A program made the translations under genes and the position numbers. The notes below the pieces were generated by a model. It was not told where the DNA came from. It ran no database searches and was given only the letters and a program-made list of their open reading frames with translations. Shown here piece by piece: positions 1-7,646 of a stretch of 64,000 nt of DNA. The number at the start of each line of letters is the position of its first letter. Positions within the stretch are counted from its first letter, which is position 1. The stretch comes from JAIVJZ01 sp036386515 (GTDB lineage: Bacteria; Acidobacteriota; Blastocatellia; Pyrinomonadales; Pyrinomonadaceae): NCBI GenBank assembly GCA_036386515.1, contig DASVVO010000048.1:24494-88493 (forward strand), given 5' to 3'.

Positions 1-831
1 GTCGGGGATGAGCACGCGCTTGCCGTCGGGTGTGAAGGCGACGCGAAAGGGAAGCTGCGAAAACTTCTGGAGCGTCTCCACCACTTTGTTCGTCGCCGTG
101 TCGATGACGGAGACCGTGCCGTCGGCGCGGTTGGCCGCCCACACCTCGCGCCCGTCGGGTGAGATGCCGATGCCTTCGGGCGTCTTGCCGACCGCGATCT
201 GCGTGATGTTCGGCGGCACGGGCGCGCCGCCCACGTTGAGCGCGGTGACGGTGTTCGAGAGCATGTTGGCGGTGTAAATCTTCTTCGCGTCGGGCGTCAC
301 GACGAGCATGTGCGAAACGCTCTCGCCCGTGCCCATCAACCAGTCCACTTTGTCGGTCGCCGGGTCGTAGCGCGCCACGGCGCGGTTGGCCTCCGCCGTG
401 AAATAGATTTTGCCGCCCGCCTCCACCATCCCGTGCGGGCGGCGCAGCGCGCCGAGGTCAACGCGCTTCGTCTCCCTGCGCGCCGCGATGTCCACGATCG
501 AGAGCGAACTGCCGACGACCTGCTGCGTGCCGTAGTTGCCGACGTAAGCCGTGCGCCCGTCGCTTGACGCGACCACCTCGTGCGGCCCTTCGCCGACGGG
601 CACGCGCGCCAACACCTTCAATGCCGCCGGGTCAACGATGGCGAGCGTGTTGTCCGTCTTGTTCAGCACGAGCAACGCGGCCTCGAACGCCTTCGCGCCG
701 CCCGTCGTCGCCGGAGTTTGCGCCGTCTGCGCGCCGGTCAATCGAGACACGGAGAGCGCGGCGAGGCACGCCAGTGCGACGAGCGCGACGCACTTCGAGA
801 GAAATCCCATTTTCACGGATCGAGTCTCCAT
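1..831 (-). CDS. YVTN-type beta-propeller secreted protein (C-terminus off window)
   Basis: Reading the minus strand from about 831 down to base 1 gives an open frame with a hydrophobic N-terminal signal (LVALACLAALSVS) and repeated propeller blades such as TLAIVDPAALKVLARVPVG, SPDGREVWAANRADGTVSV and RVAFTPDGKRVLIPD. These are the hallmark YVTN/surface-antigen propeller repeats, usually found in exported proteins of unknown ligand. The frame runs off the left edge, so the protein is incomplete. ATG codons at 831 and 810 are both in frame and neither has a clear ribosome-binding site. The small plus-strand frames over this interval are shadows. Confidence 0.85.
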   Translation of the reverse strand, partial: METRSVKMGFLSKCVALVALACLAALSVSRLTGAQTAQTPATTGGAKAFEAALLVLNKTDNTLAIVDPAALKVLARVPVGEGPHEVVASSDGRTAYVGNYGTQQVVGSSLSIVDIAARRETKRVDLGALRRPHGMVEAGGKIYFTAEANRAVARYDPATDKVDWLMGTGESVSHMLVVTPDAKKIYTANMLSNTVTALNVGGAPVPPNITQIAVGKTPEGIGISPDGREVWAANRADGTVSVIDTATNKVVETLQKFSQLPFRVAFTPDGKRVLIPD

Positions 832-1081
832 TTCTTCGGGTCGGAATCAAAAGAAACCGCAAGAGGTCTGCGGCCAGTTAATACGTAAACGCGCGGGGCG
901 GGTTTCGCGGCGGGTGAGAATTTCAGGTGAGGGAAGAATCGAATCGTGGGAAAATATTCATCGCGGAGTCGTGGTAGCACAGCGGCGGCGTCGTGGGCGA
1001 CCTTGTGAGGTGCGGCGGGAGTTTGCGCCTTCGCGCGTTGTCCATCAAACACGGCTCGCATAAGATGAGTTTGAGACCAAC

Positions 1082-1852
1082 GTGGCCGACCTATTCCAGC
1101 CGACGATCCTGCGCTACGACGCGCTGCCTTCGACCAACACGGAGGCGGCGAGCCAGGCGGCGCGCGGCGCGCCCGAAGGGTTGTGCGTGGTGGCGCGCGA
1201 GCAGACGCGCGGGCGCGGGCGACAGGAACGCGTGTGGGCATCGCCGCCGGATGCGGGACTCTATTTCAGCATCGTCCTGCGCCCGCGTCTCGGGTTGGAG
1301 GCGTGGCCGCTCGTGACCCTCCTGGCCGCGCTCGCCGTGCGCGACGCGCTCGCCGAAGCGTGCGCGCTCGAAACCGACATCAAGTGGCCGAACGACATCC
1401 TCGCCGGGGGGCGAAAACTCTGCGGCATCCTCGCCGAAACGGTCGAGACCAAGCCCGGCCGCGCCTGCATCCTCGGCATCGGCATCAACTTGAGCGAGCG
1501 CGCTTACCCCGCCGAGTTGCGCGCGCACGCCACCTCGGTCGAAGGCGCGACCGGGGCACGCGCCGACCTTGAACGCGTGCTCGCCGCGCTCGTCCGCCAC
1601 CTCGCGCGCCGCTACGCGCAACTCCACGCTTCGGCCGGCCGGGCGGACATCGTGCGCGAGTGGTCGGCCAACTCCTCTTACGCCGCGGGCAAGCGCGTGC
1701 GCGTCCATGCCGCCACGGAAACTTTTAACGGCACGACGCGCGGTCTTGAGCCGGACGGCGCACTGCGTGTCGAACTGGCGACCGGCGAGATCAAACTCGT
1801 GCGCGCCGGCGATGTCCACGCGCTCAGAGAGACGACGCATGATGAAGGATGA
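1082..1852 (+). CDS. birA: Biotin–[acetyl-CoA-carboxylase] ligase BirA (no DNA-binding domain)
   Basis: This 256-residue protein attaches biotin to the carboxyl-carrier protein of acetyl-CoA carboxylase and related enzymes. The signatures are the biotinyl-AMP loop TRGRGRQERVW (residues 42–52), the KWPNDI motif with the catalytic-type lysine at residue 101, and a C-terminal SH3-like domain (GTTRGLEPDGALRVEL). The protein starts directly with the catalytic domain and lacks the N-terminal winged helix of E. coli BirA, so it should be a monofunctional class I ligase and not a repressor. The start is GTG at 1082. It is divergent from the propeller gene. coaX, its frequent partner in other genomes, lies about 2.8 kb downstream. 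Confidence 0.93.
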   Translation: MADLFQPTILRYDALPSTNTEAASQAARGAPEGLCVVAREQTRGRGRQERVWASPPDAGLYFSIVLRPRLGLEAWPLVTLLAALAVRDALAEACALETDIKWPNDILAGGRKLCGILAETVETKPGRACILGIGINLSERAYPAELRAHATSVEGATGARADLERVLAALVRHLARRYAQLHASAGRADIVREWSANSSYAAGKRVRVHAATETFNGTTRGLEPDGALRVELATGEIKLVRAGDVHALRETTHDEG

Positions 1853-1856
1853 AAAG

Positions 1857-2010
1857 CTGTCAGTGGTCAGTGGTCAGTAGTCAGTGGTCAGTGGTCAGTC
1901 GTCAGTCGTCAGTCGTCAGTTGTCCGTAGTCAGTTGTTCAAGACCGTCTTTAGCAACTTGCGTGATGGTCACATGCAACTGACAACTGACCACTGACTAC
2001 TGACAGCTTT
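1857..2010. repeat. GGTCAGT-type degenerate tandem/inverted repeat tract
   Basis: Between birA and the selenoprotein gene, about 80 bases are built from variants of cagtggtcagt/cagtcgtcagt. After a spacer the complementary form follows (caactgacaactgaccactgactactgaca), so the whole tract can fold into a long hairpin. The same family recurs near 41035–41125. It is non-coding. Confidence 0.85.
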
Positions 2011-2029
2011 TCCATCTCGTGAGGTTTCT

Positions 2030-2596
2030 ATGGCGAGAATCAAAGGAGTCGAAGCGGGTGCGGCCGGCGGTTTCGTGGGGCGCGTGTTCGCGGCGCAGGC
2101 GAAGAAGTGGGGCGCGCCGCTGCTCAATCATCTGCTCTATGCGCGCCGCCCGTCGATCTTTCGCGGCGTGCGCGCCATGTGGGGCGGCATCGCGGAGTCG
2201 GGGTTGATTGACGGGAAACTGCAAGCCCTCGTCAACCGCCGCGTCGCTGCGCTCAACGGCTGCGAGTTTTGACAGGACATCAACGCTGCGGTCGGCAGCG
2301 AACTCGGCATCCCTACGGAGAAGATTCTCGCCCTCGCGGACTATGCCGTCAGCCCGCACTACACGGAGCGCGAGCGCGTCGCGCTGCACTATGCCGACGC
2401 GATGACCGTCACCGGCCGCGAAGTCTCAGACGAACTCTTCGCGCGCCTCCGCCAATTTTACGACGACGACGCGCTCGTCGAACTGACCGCCCTGATCGCC
2501 TGGGAGAACGCTTCGAGCAAATTCAACCGCGCCCTGCGCGTGCCGTCGCAAGGACTTTGGCGGAGCGCGGCGGGAGAAGCGCGGAACGCGGATTAA
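2030..2596 (+). CDS. AhpD-like/carboxymuconolactone decarboxylase family selenoprotein (CxxU)
   Basis: The frame from ATG 2030 (upstream gtgaggtttct is a good ribosome-binding site) meets a TGA at 2270–2272 and continues in the same frame to 2596, giving 188 residues if the TGA is read through. The TGA falls where the family has the second cysteine of its redox motif: NGC-E-F-[TGA]-QDIN against the usual NGCxxC, with Cys78 and the TGA at codon 81. Both flanks are typical of the family (LIDGKLQALVNRRVAALNG before, ALHYADAMT and LTALIAWENASSKFN after). A perfect stem-loop follows at 2284–2300. With a selenoprotein selD in the same window, selenocysteine insertion is the best reading. The likely role is a thiol/selenol peroxidase or disulfide reductase. 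Confidence 0.85.
2284..2300 (+). promoter_or_regulatory. Candidate bacterial SECIS stem-loop in the AhpD-like selenoprotein gene
   Basis: CGCTGC–ggtcg–GCAGCG forms a perfect 6-bp stem with a 5-base loop that starts GGU. It begins after 11 bases following the UGA, the same spacing as the minimal SelB-binding hairpin of E. coli fdhF. Its position inside the coding frame is what bacterial SelB-dependent decoding requires. Confidence 0.75.
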
Positions 2597-2611
2597 GCAG
2601 ACGAGGCAACG

Positions 2612-3949
2612 ATGCGCGCGCCGCTTCAGTCTTTCACGCCGCGCTCACCAAACATCGATATGAAGATCGTGCTCTCCACCTTCGGCTCCTTCGGCGACAT
2701 CCATCCTTACGTCGCCATCGCGCTTGAGTTGAAAGCGCGCGGGCATCGTCCGGTCATCGCCACGTCGGAAATATACCGCGAGAAAACCGCCGCGCTCGAT
2801 CTGGAATTTCATCCGGTGCGCCCGGACGTGCCCTCCTACGACGAGCCGGAAAAGATCAGCCGGATGCTCGAAACCCTGATGAACGCCCGCACGGGGACGG
2901 AGGAGGTGTTCAATACCATGATCATCCCGCACCTGCGCGACATTTACGAGGACTTGAACGCGGCCGCGCGCGGGGCTGATCTGTTGCTGACACACCCGCT
3001 CTCGATTCCCGCGCCGCTCATCGTGGAGAAAACGGGCATCGCCTGGGCGTCGAGCGTGCTCGCCCCGATCTCGCTGTTCTCCGTCCACGATCCTTCCGTC
3101 CCGCCGCAGTGGCCTGCGTTGTATCACTTGTTGAAACTGCATCCGCTCGTCGGGCGCGCGCTGATCGCGCTGGCGAAAAGGAAACTCGGTTCGCTGGCCG
3201 ACGCCGTCGGACGCTTGCGCGCCGGGGTGGGCTTGCCGCCGGGAGGCCATCCGCTTTTCGAGGCGCAGCATTCGCCCACGCTCGTCCTCGCGCTGTTCTC
3301 GCGCGTGCTGGCCGCTCCGCAACCGGACTGGCCGCCCCACACGCGCCTCACCGGCTTTCCCTTCTATGATCGGCGAGACCTCCCGGGCGATGCCGACGCG
3401 GGCGGCAGCGATCTCTCACCCGAACTCGAAAACTTTCTCGACGCCGGAGAGCCGCCCATCATCTTCACGCTCGGTTCGTCGGCCATTTGGGTGGCGAAAG
3501 ATTTCTATCGCGAGTCGGTGGCCGCCGCGCGCGCCCTCGGCCGCCGCGCGCTCCTGCTCATCGGCCACGAGCGCAATCGTTTGCCCGAACCTCTGCCCGC
3601 TGGCGTCGCCGCCTTCGAGTATGCGCCTTACGGCGAAGTGTTGCCGCGCGGCTGCGCGGTCGTGCATCAGGGCGGCGTCGGCACGACGGGGCAGGCGCTC
3701 CGCGCGGGACGCCCCGCGCTCATCGTGCCTTTCAGCCACGATCAATTCGACAACGGCGCGCGCCTGGGGTGCGGGCGCACGCTCCCGCGCGGGCGATACC
3801 ATGCCGCGAGCGCGACGCGCGAATTGCGTGCTATCCTGTGCGACGAAAATTATAAGATTAACGCGCTGGCAGCCGGTCGCCGCGTGCAGGCCGAAAACGG
3901 CGCGGCCGCCGCCTGCGATGCGATTGAAGAAACGTTCGGGCGCAAATGA
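2612..3949 (+). CDS. Glycosyltransferase family 1 (UDP-glycosyltransferase, MGT/sterol-glucosyltransferase-like)
   Basis: The recognisable domain starts at residue 17 (MKIVLSTFGSFGDIHPY, the GDxHP N-terminal Rossmann signature) and ends with the donor-binding motif HQGGVGTTGQALRAGRPA followed by PFSHDQFDNGARL. These are the conserved HxGGxGTT…DQxxNA residues of GT1 enzymes that move a sugar from a nucleotide donor onto lipids or small molecules. ATG 2612 has a gagg site upstream; an internal ATG at 2660 would give a start flush with the domain. The gene follows the selenoprotein by 15 bases and may be co-transcribed. The acceptor cannot be predicted. Confidence 0.88.
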   Translation: MRAPLQSFTPRSPNIDMKIVLSTFGSFGDIHPYVAIALELKARGHRPVIATSEIYREKTAALDLEFHPVRPDVPSYDEPEKISRMLETLMNARTGTEEVFNTMIIPHLRDIYEDLNAAARGADLLLTHPLSIPAPLIVEKTGIAWASSVLAPISLFSVHDPSVPPQWPALYHLLKLHPLVGRALIALAKRKLGSLADAVGRLRAGVGLPPGGHPLFEAQHSPTLVLALFSRVLAAPQPDWPPHTRLTGFPFYDRRDLPGDADAGGSDLSPELENFLDAGEPPIIFTLGSSAIWVAKDFYRESVAAARALGRRALLLIGHERNRLPEPLPAGVAAFEYAPYGEVLPRGCAVVHQGGVGTTGQALRAGRPALIVPFSHDQFDNGARLGCGRTLPRGRYHAASATRELRAILCDENYKINALAAGRRVQAENGAAAACDAIEETFGRK

Positions 3950-4014
3950 CGGCCGACGCGCGAACGGGCTAATATCTCCGTTCAGCCGACACTTGATGCG
4001 ATGAAAGGTGCGCG

Positions 4015-4587
4015 ATGGAGCAGGCGCGTTTTACCTCTCTGGAATCGGAGAGATTGATCCTCCGGCGTTTGAACGGAGCAGACCTCGCGCCGCTCATGGC
4101 CTATCTCAACGACCCGCTCGTGGCGCGTTATCAATCGTGGGAATCGTATACGGAAGAGGGGGTGCGCGAGTTGATCGAACGGCAGCGGAACGTGTCGCCA
4201 GGCCAGCCCGGACGCTGGTTCAACTTCGCCCTCGAAGTGAAAGAGACGGGCGCGCTCGCCGGGCACGTCGCGCTGTGCGTGCGGGCGGATGAGCCGCGGC
4301 AGGCGGAGATCGGCTTTGCGCTCGCGCGTTCCTTTCAGCATCAGGGGTTGGCCGCGGAGGCCGCGCGCCGCGTGCTGGATTACGCGTTCACGGAATTCCG
4401 CTTGCACCGCATCGTGGCCGTCACGGACGCGGAGAACGCGAATTCCGTCGCGCTCCTCGAAAGGCTGGGGATGAGGCGGGAGGGACACTTTATTCAAAAC
4501 GTCTGGTTCAAAGGAAAATGGGGCGACGAATACCACTATGCGCTCCTCGGAGAGGAATGGATGCGACAACAGCGGCGCGACGTTTAA
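4015..4587 (+). CDS. GNAT family N-acetyltransferase (RimJ/RimL-like)
   Basis: This is a 190-residue single-domain acetyltransferase. The N-terminal ESERLILRRLNGADLAPLM, the acetyl-CoA loop region (IGFALARSFQHQGLAAEAARRVLDYAF) and the C-terminal ENANSVALLERLGMRREGH are typical of the RimJ/RimL branch. Members acetylate ribosomal protein N-termini, amino sugars or small amines, and the substrate is not evident here. It starts with ATG 65 bases after the glycosyltransferase, so co-transcription is possible. Confidence 0.9.
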   Translation: MEQARFTSLESERLILRRLNGADLAPLMAYLNDPLVARYQSWESYTEEGVRELIERQRNVSPGQPGRWFNFALEVKETGALAGHVALCVRADEPRQAEIGFALARSFQHQGLAAEAARRVLDYAFTEFRLHRIVAVTDAENANSVALLERLGMRREGHFIQNVWFKGKWGDEYHYALLGEEWMRQQRRDV

Positions 4588-4666
4588 GGGGTAGCGCGCG
4601 CCGTGCGTTCCGGCTCGTCGCTTGCCGCCGGTCGCTTGGGTATCGTCGCATGTCACACAGCAACAT

Positions 4667-5431
4667 ATGCTCTTAGTTATCGACGTAGGAAACACGAATA
4701 CTTCGCTCGGCGTCTACGACGGCGAACAACTCGTCACGCACTGGCGTCTGACGACCGAGCGCGGGCGCACGGTGGACGAGTACGGCGTGCTCTCGCGCAA
4801 CCTGTTCGCGCTGGCGGGGCTGGATTTCAAAGCGATCAACGCGGTCGCCGTCGCCTCCGTCGTGCCGCAGTTGAACTTCACGGTCAAGCGCATGGCCGAG
4901 GAATACTTTCATCTCTCGCCGCTCTTTATAGACCATACGACCGCGACCGGCATGGAGATTCTCTACCAGCCGCCGTCGGACGTGGGCGCGGACAGGATCG
5001 TGGACGCCGTCGCCGCGCGCCACAAGTACGGCGCGCCGGTCATCGTCGTGGACTTCGGCACGGCGACCACGTTCAACGCCGTCAATGACGCCGGGCAATA
5101 TCTCGGCGGCGTCATCACGCCGGGCATCCAAATCTCCTCCGACGCGCTGTTTGCCCGCGCCGCGCGCCTGCCCCGCGTCGAGATCAAACGGCCGCAGGCC
5201 GTCATCGGCTCGACGACCAACGGCGCAATCCAATCGGGTCTCTATTACGGCTATGTCGGCCTCGTTGACGGCATCCTCCGGCGCATGCGCGAGGAACTCG
5301 GCGCGGACGTGCGCGTCGTCGCCACCGGCGGCCTCGCCCCCCTCATCGCCACCGGCTCCGAACTCATCGAAACCGTGGACGACACGCTCACGCTTGAAGG
5401 GCTGAGATTGATCTATGAAATGACGGAATGA
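4667..5431 (+). CDS. coaX: Type III pantothenate kinase CoaX
   Basis: This enzyme phosphorylates pantothenate in the first step of coenzyme A synthesis. From ATG 4667 the protein is 254 residues, the usual length for type III PanK, and begins MLLVIDVGNTNTSLGVY with the phosphate-binding DxGNTN motif. Further signatures are VGADRIVDAVAA, VIVVDFGTATTFNAV and the LGGVITPGIQIS segment. An upstream in-frame start at 4622 would add 15 residues with no homology, so 4667 is preferred. CoaX belongs to the ASKHA fold and is insensitive to CoA feedback. Confidence 0.94.
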   Translation: MLLVIDVGNTNTSLGVYDGEQLVTHWRLTTERGRTVDEYGVLSRNLFALAGLDFKAINAVAVASVVPQLNFTVKRMAEEYFHLSPLFIDHTTATGMEILYQPPSDVGADRIVDAVAARHKYGAPVIVVDFGTATTFNAVNDAGQYLGGVITPGIQISSDALFARAARLPRVEIKRPQAVIGSTTNGAIQSGLYYGYVGLVDGILRRMREELGADVRVVATGGLAPLIATGSELIETVDDTLTLEGLRLIYEMTE

Positions 5432-5432
5432 G

Positions 5433-5519
5433 TTTCAAGTTTCAGGTTTCAAGTTTCAAGTTAAAGAACGTAGCTCTCCGGTTTTTAACCTGAAACTTGA
5501 AACTTGAAACCTGAAACCG
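5433..5519. repeat. TTTCAAGTTTCAGG inverted repeat tract
   Basis: gtttcaagtttcaggtttcaag variants are followed after about 25 bases by their complement (cctgaaacttgaaac). The tract lies just after coaX and overlaps the most upstream possible start of the next frame. The same family occurs at 34985–35094 and 39805–39890. It could act as a bidirectional hairpin terminator, but it has no U-tract. Confidence 0.85.
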
Positions 5520-5530
5520 CGATTAGAACC

Positions 5531-6289
5531 TTGAATTACTTTAACTACTTTACCGAGATCGAAGATGCGTTTAGTCGGCGCAGGGGAAAGCACCTGTTCG
5601 TCAGCCCGCTGGACTGGTCTCTGATGGAGACCTGGAAAGACAGGGGGATTCCTTTGCACATCGTGCTGCGCGGCGTCGAGCAGTCGTTCGATTCCTATGA
5701 GGCGAAGCCGCGAAGGCGCAGCGTGAAGTCGCTCTTTTATTGTCAGGAAGAGGTCGAGGCGCAGTATGCCGAATGGCTCGAATCGCAGTTGGGCGCGACT
5801 CAGGCAGGAGGGGCGCCCGCGACGACGGAAGAAACCCCGGCGCAGGAGGCGTCGGCCGCGACGGGAAACGGCGCGCTGCCGTTCCCGCGCGAAGTGATCG
5901 CGGGGCATCTGGCGGAGGCGCGCGCGCGCGTGGAGCGCGCCGGAGCGGAGCAGGCGGCGCGCGGCGACGCGGGCGAATTATGCGAAGCCCTCGCACGCGC
6001 CGCCACGCGCCTGTCCGATCTGGAAAAGGATTTCGCCGCCGCCGCCCGTCCCGACGCGGAACAACTCGAAGGCGCGCTGAACGATCTGGACAACCTGCTG
6101 GATCGCTCCGTGCGCGCCGCGCTGCCGCCCGCGCGCCTCGAAGCGCGCCGCGCCGAGGCCGCCGCGCAACTCGAACCCTATCGCAAGCGCATGGAGCGCG
6201 CCACCTATGAGCAGACGCTCGACAGCCTGCTGGCAAAACTCCTGCGCGAAGATTGCAACCTGCCCCGGCTCAGTTTGTTCTATCTCTGA
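5531..6289 (+). CDS. Conserved hypothetical protein with coiled C-terminal half
   Basis: I do not recognise a named family. From TTG 5531 the protein is about 252 residues. A compact N-terminal part (NYFNYFTEIEDAFSRRRGK, SPLDWSLMETWKDRGIPL, SLFYCQEEVEAQYAEWLES) is followed by an Ala/Pro linker and a helical, probably coiled-coil region rich in Ala, Arg and Glu. A longer frame from 5504 would begin inside the repeat tract and is unlikely. The 3' end is 43 bases before the rRNA methyltransferase start, so the two probably share a transcript and this protein may act in RNA or ribosome biology. Confidence 0.7.
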   Translation: MNYFNYFTEIEDAFSRRRGKHLFVSPLDWSLMETWKDRGIPLHIVLRGVEQSFDSYEAKPRRRSVKSLFYCQEEVEAQYAEWLESQLGATQAGGAPATTEETPAQEASAATGNGALPFPREVIAGHLAEARARVERAGAEQAARGDAGELCEALARAATRLSDLEKDFAAAARPDAEQLEGALNDLDNLLDRSVRAALPPARLEARRAEAAAQLEPYRKRMERATYEQTLDSLLAKLLREDCNLPRLSLFYL

Positions 6290-6332
6290 GCCAGGCTCCT
6301 CGAACCGGACGAGGCCGGATAAATATTTTCTT

Positions 6333-7622
6333 GTGAAAAGGAAGCACCACAGGCCGCGCCGCGAGTCGCCGCCGCCGGCGACGGGGAAGTTGAGCGCGGG
6401 CGCGACGGTCGAAGTCGAGATCGAGCGCATCGTGCCGGGCGGCGCGGGACTCGGACACGCCGACGGCCACACGTTCTTCGTGTCGCTCGCCGCGCCCGGC
6501 GACCGCGTGCGCGCGCGCGTCGAACGCGTGCGCGGCAAAGTTGCTTTCGCGTCCGTCGTGGAGATCATCACGCCGTCGCCCGCGCGCGTCGAACCGCCCT
6601 GCCCCTACTTCGGTCGCTGCGGCGGCTGCGACTTCCAGCAGTTGAACTACGAGGCGCAACTGCAAACCAAGGTCGAGATCATACGCGATTGCCTGCGGCG
6701 CATCGCCCGCATCGAACCGCCCGTCGAAATTTCGATCATGCCCTCGCCCGCCGTCTGGCATTACCGCTCGCGCGCCCGCTGGCAACACGACCCCGTGCGC
6801 CAATTCCTCGGTTATTACGAACTCGCCTCGCACCGCGTCTGCGACGTGTCGGAGTGCCCCGTCGTCCTGCCCGAAGTGCAGGCCAAGCTCTCGCACCTGC
6901 GCGCCACGCTCGCCGCCGGTGAATTCGACGAGGCCGAGGAGTTTCAAGCCGTCGCGGGCGACGACGGCGTCTCGCTCCTGCCGCCGCTCGCCGCGGACGA
7001 CGCGCGCGAACGCTTTCGCACCCTCGCGGGCGAGCGTTATCGCTTCAACGCCGATTGCTTCTTCCAGATCAACCACGCGCTCCTCGAACCGCTCCTCGCC
7101 GAAGCCCTCAAGGACGCGTCGGGCGAACACGCCGTTGACCTCTACTGCGGCGTCGGCCTCTTCACGCTCCCCCTCGCGCGCCGCTTCGCGCGCGTCACCG
7201 CCGTCGAAGGCAACGCCACGGCCACCGCCTTCGCCCGCCTCAACCTCGCCGACGCCGAACTCACAAACGCCTCCGTCCACACCGCGCGCGTCGGCGACTG
7301 GCTCAACAGTCACGCCCACACGCTCGCGCCCATCGACTTTCTCCTCCTCGACCCGCCCCGCGCGGGCGCGGAACCCGAAGCCCTCAACGCCATCCTCGCC
7401 CTCCGCCCGCGCCGCATCGCTTACGTCTCCTGCGACCCGGCCACCCTCGCCCGCGACCTCCGCGTCCTCTTCGACGCGAATTTCACCCTCGACTCCGTCA
7501 GGGCTTTCGATCTGTTCCCACAAACACACCACGTCGAAACAATCGTGCATCTCACGGCGGATGTTGTGAGCTCCACAACCTCACGCAACCCAACACAAGA
7601 TAATGCAACTACACAGGAGTAA
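6333..7622 (+). CDS. rlmD: 23S rRNA (uracil-C5)-methyltransferase, RlmD/RlmCD type
   Basis: This is a SAM-dependent m5U methyltransferase of the TrmA/RlmD family. It has an N-terminal TRAM domain (VEVEIERIVPGGAGLGH), a [4Fe-4S] ligand cluster (CPYFGRCGGC near residue 90), a SAM-binding AVDLYCGVGLFTLPLA, LLLDPPRAG and the catalytic YVSCDPATLARD. GTG 6333 is chosen because the frame upstream of it shadows the preceding gene. The family normally ends just after QTHHVETIVHL; the last 22 residues here are Ser/Thr/Asn-rich and unlike the rest, which suggests that the 3' end was replaced when the transposon inserted. Confidence 0.92.
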   Translation: MKRKHHRPRRESPPPATGKLSAGATVEVEIERIVPGGAGLGHADGHTFFVSLAAPGDRVRARVERVRGKVAFASVVEIITPSPARVEPPCPYFGRCGGCDFQQLNYEAQLQTKVEIIRDCLRRIARIEPPVEISIMPSPAVWHYRSRARWQHDPVRQFLGYYELASHRVCDVSECPVVLPEVQAKLSHLRATLAAGEFDEAEEFQAVAGDDGVSLLPPLAADDARERFRTLAGERYRFNADCFFQINHALLEPLLAEALKDASGEHAVDLYCGVGLFTLPLARRFARVTAVEGNATATAFARLNLADAELTNASVHTARVGDWLNSHAHTLAPIDFLLLDPPRAGAEPEALNAILALRPRRIAYVSCDPATLARDLRVLFDANFTLDSVRAFDLFPQTHHVETIVHLTADVVSSTTSRNPTQDNATTQE

Positions 7623-7646
7623 AAGTTACCAAGCAGGCTAACCTTC

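Noticed and set aside
1857..2010. CRISPR array
   Set aside because: Repeats are about 10 bases, degenerate and without unique spacers; the tract folds on itself.
2030..2272. Pseudogene or truncated 80-residue protein
   Set aside because: Family homology continues in frame after the TGA, the TGA is at the active-site Cys position, and a SECIS-like hairpin follows.
7563..7580. TGTTGTGAGCTCC as the left transposon end
   Set aside because: It starts with TGT and partly resembles the right end, but lacks the 23-bp repeats and gives no 5-bp duplication with the 31601 flank.
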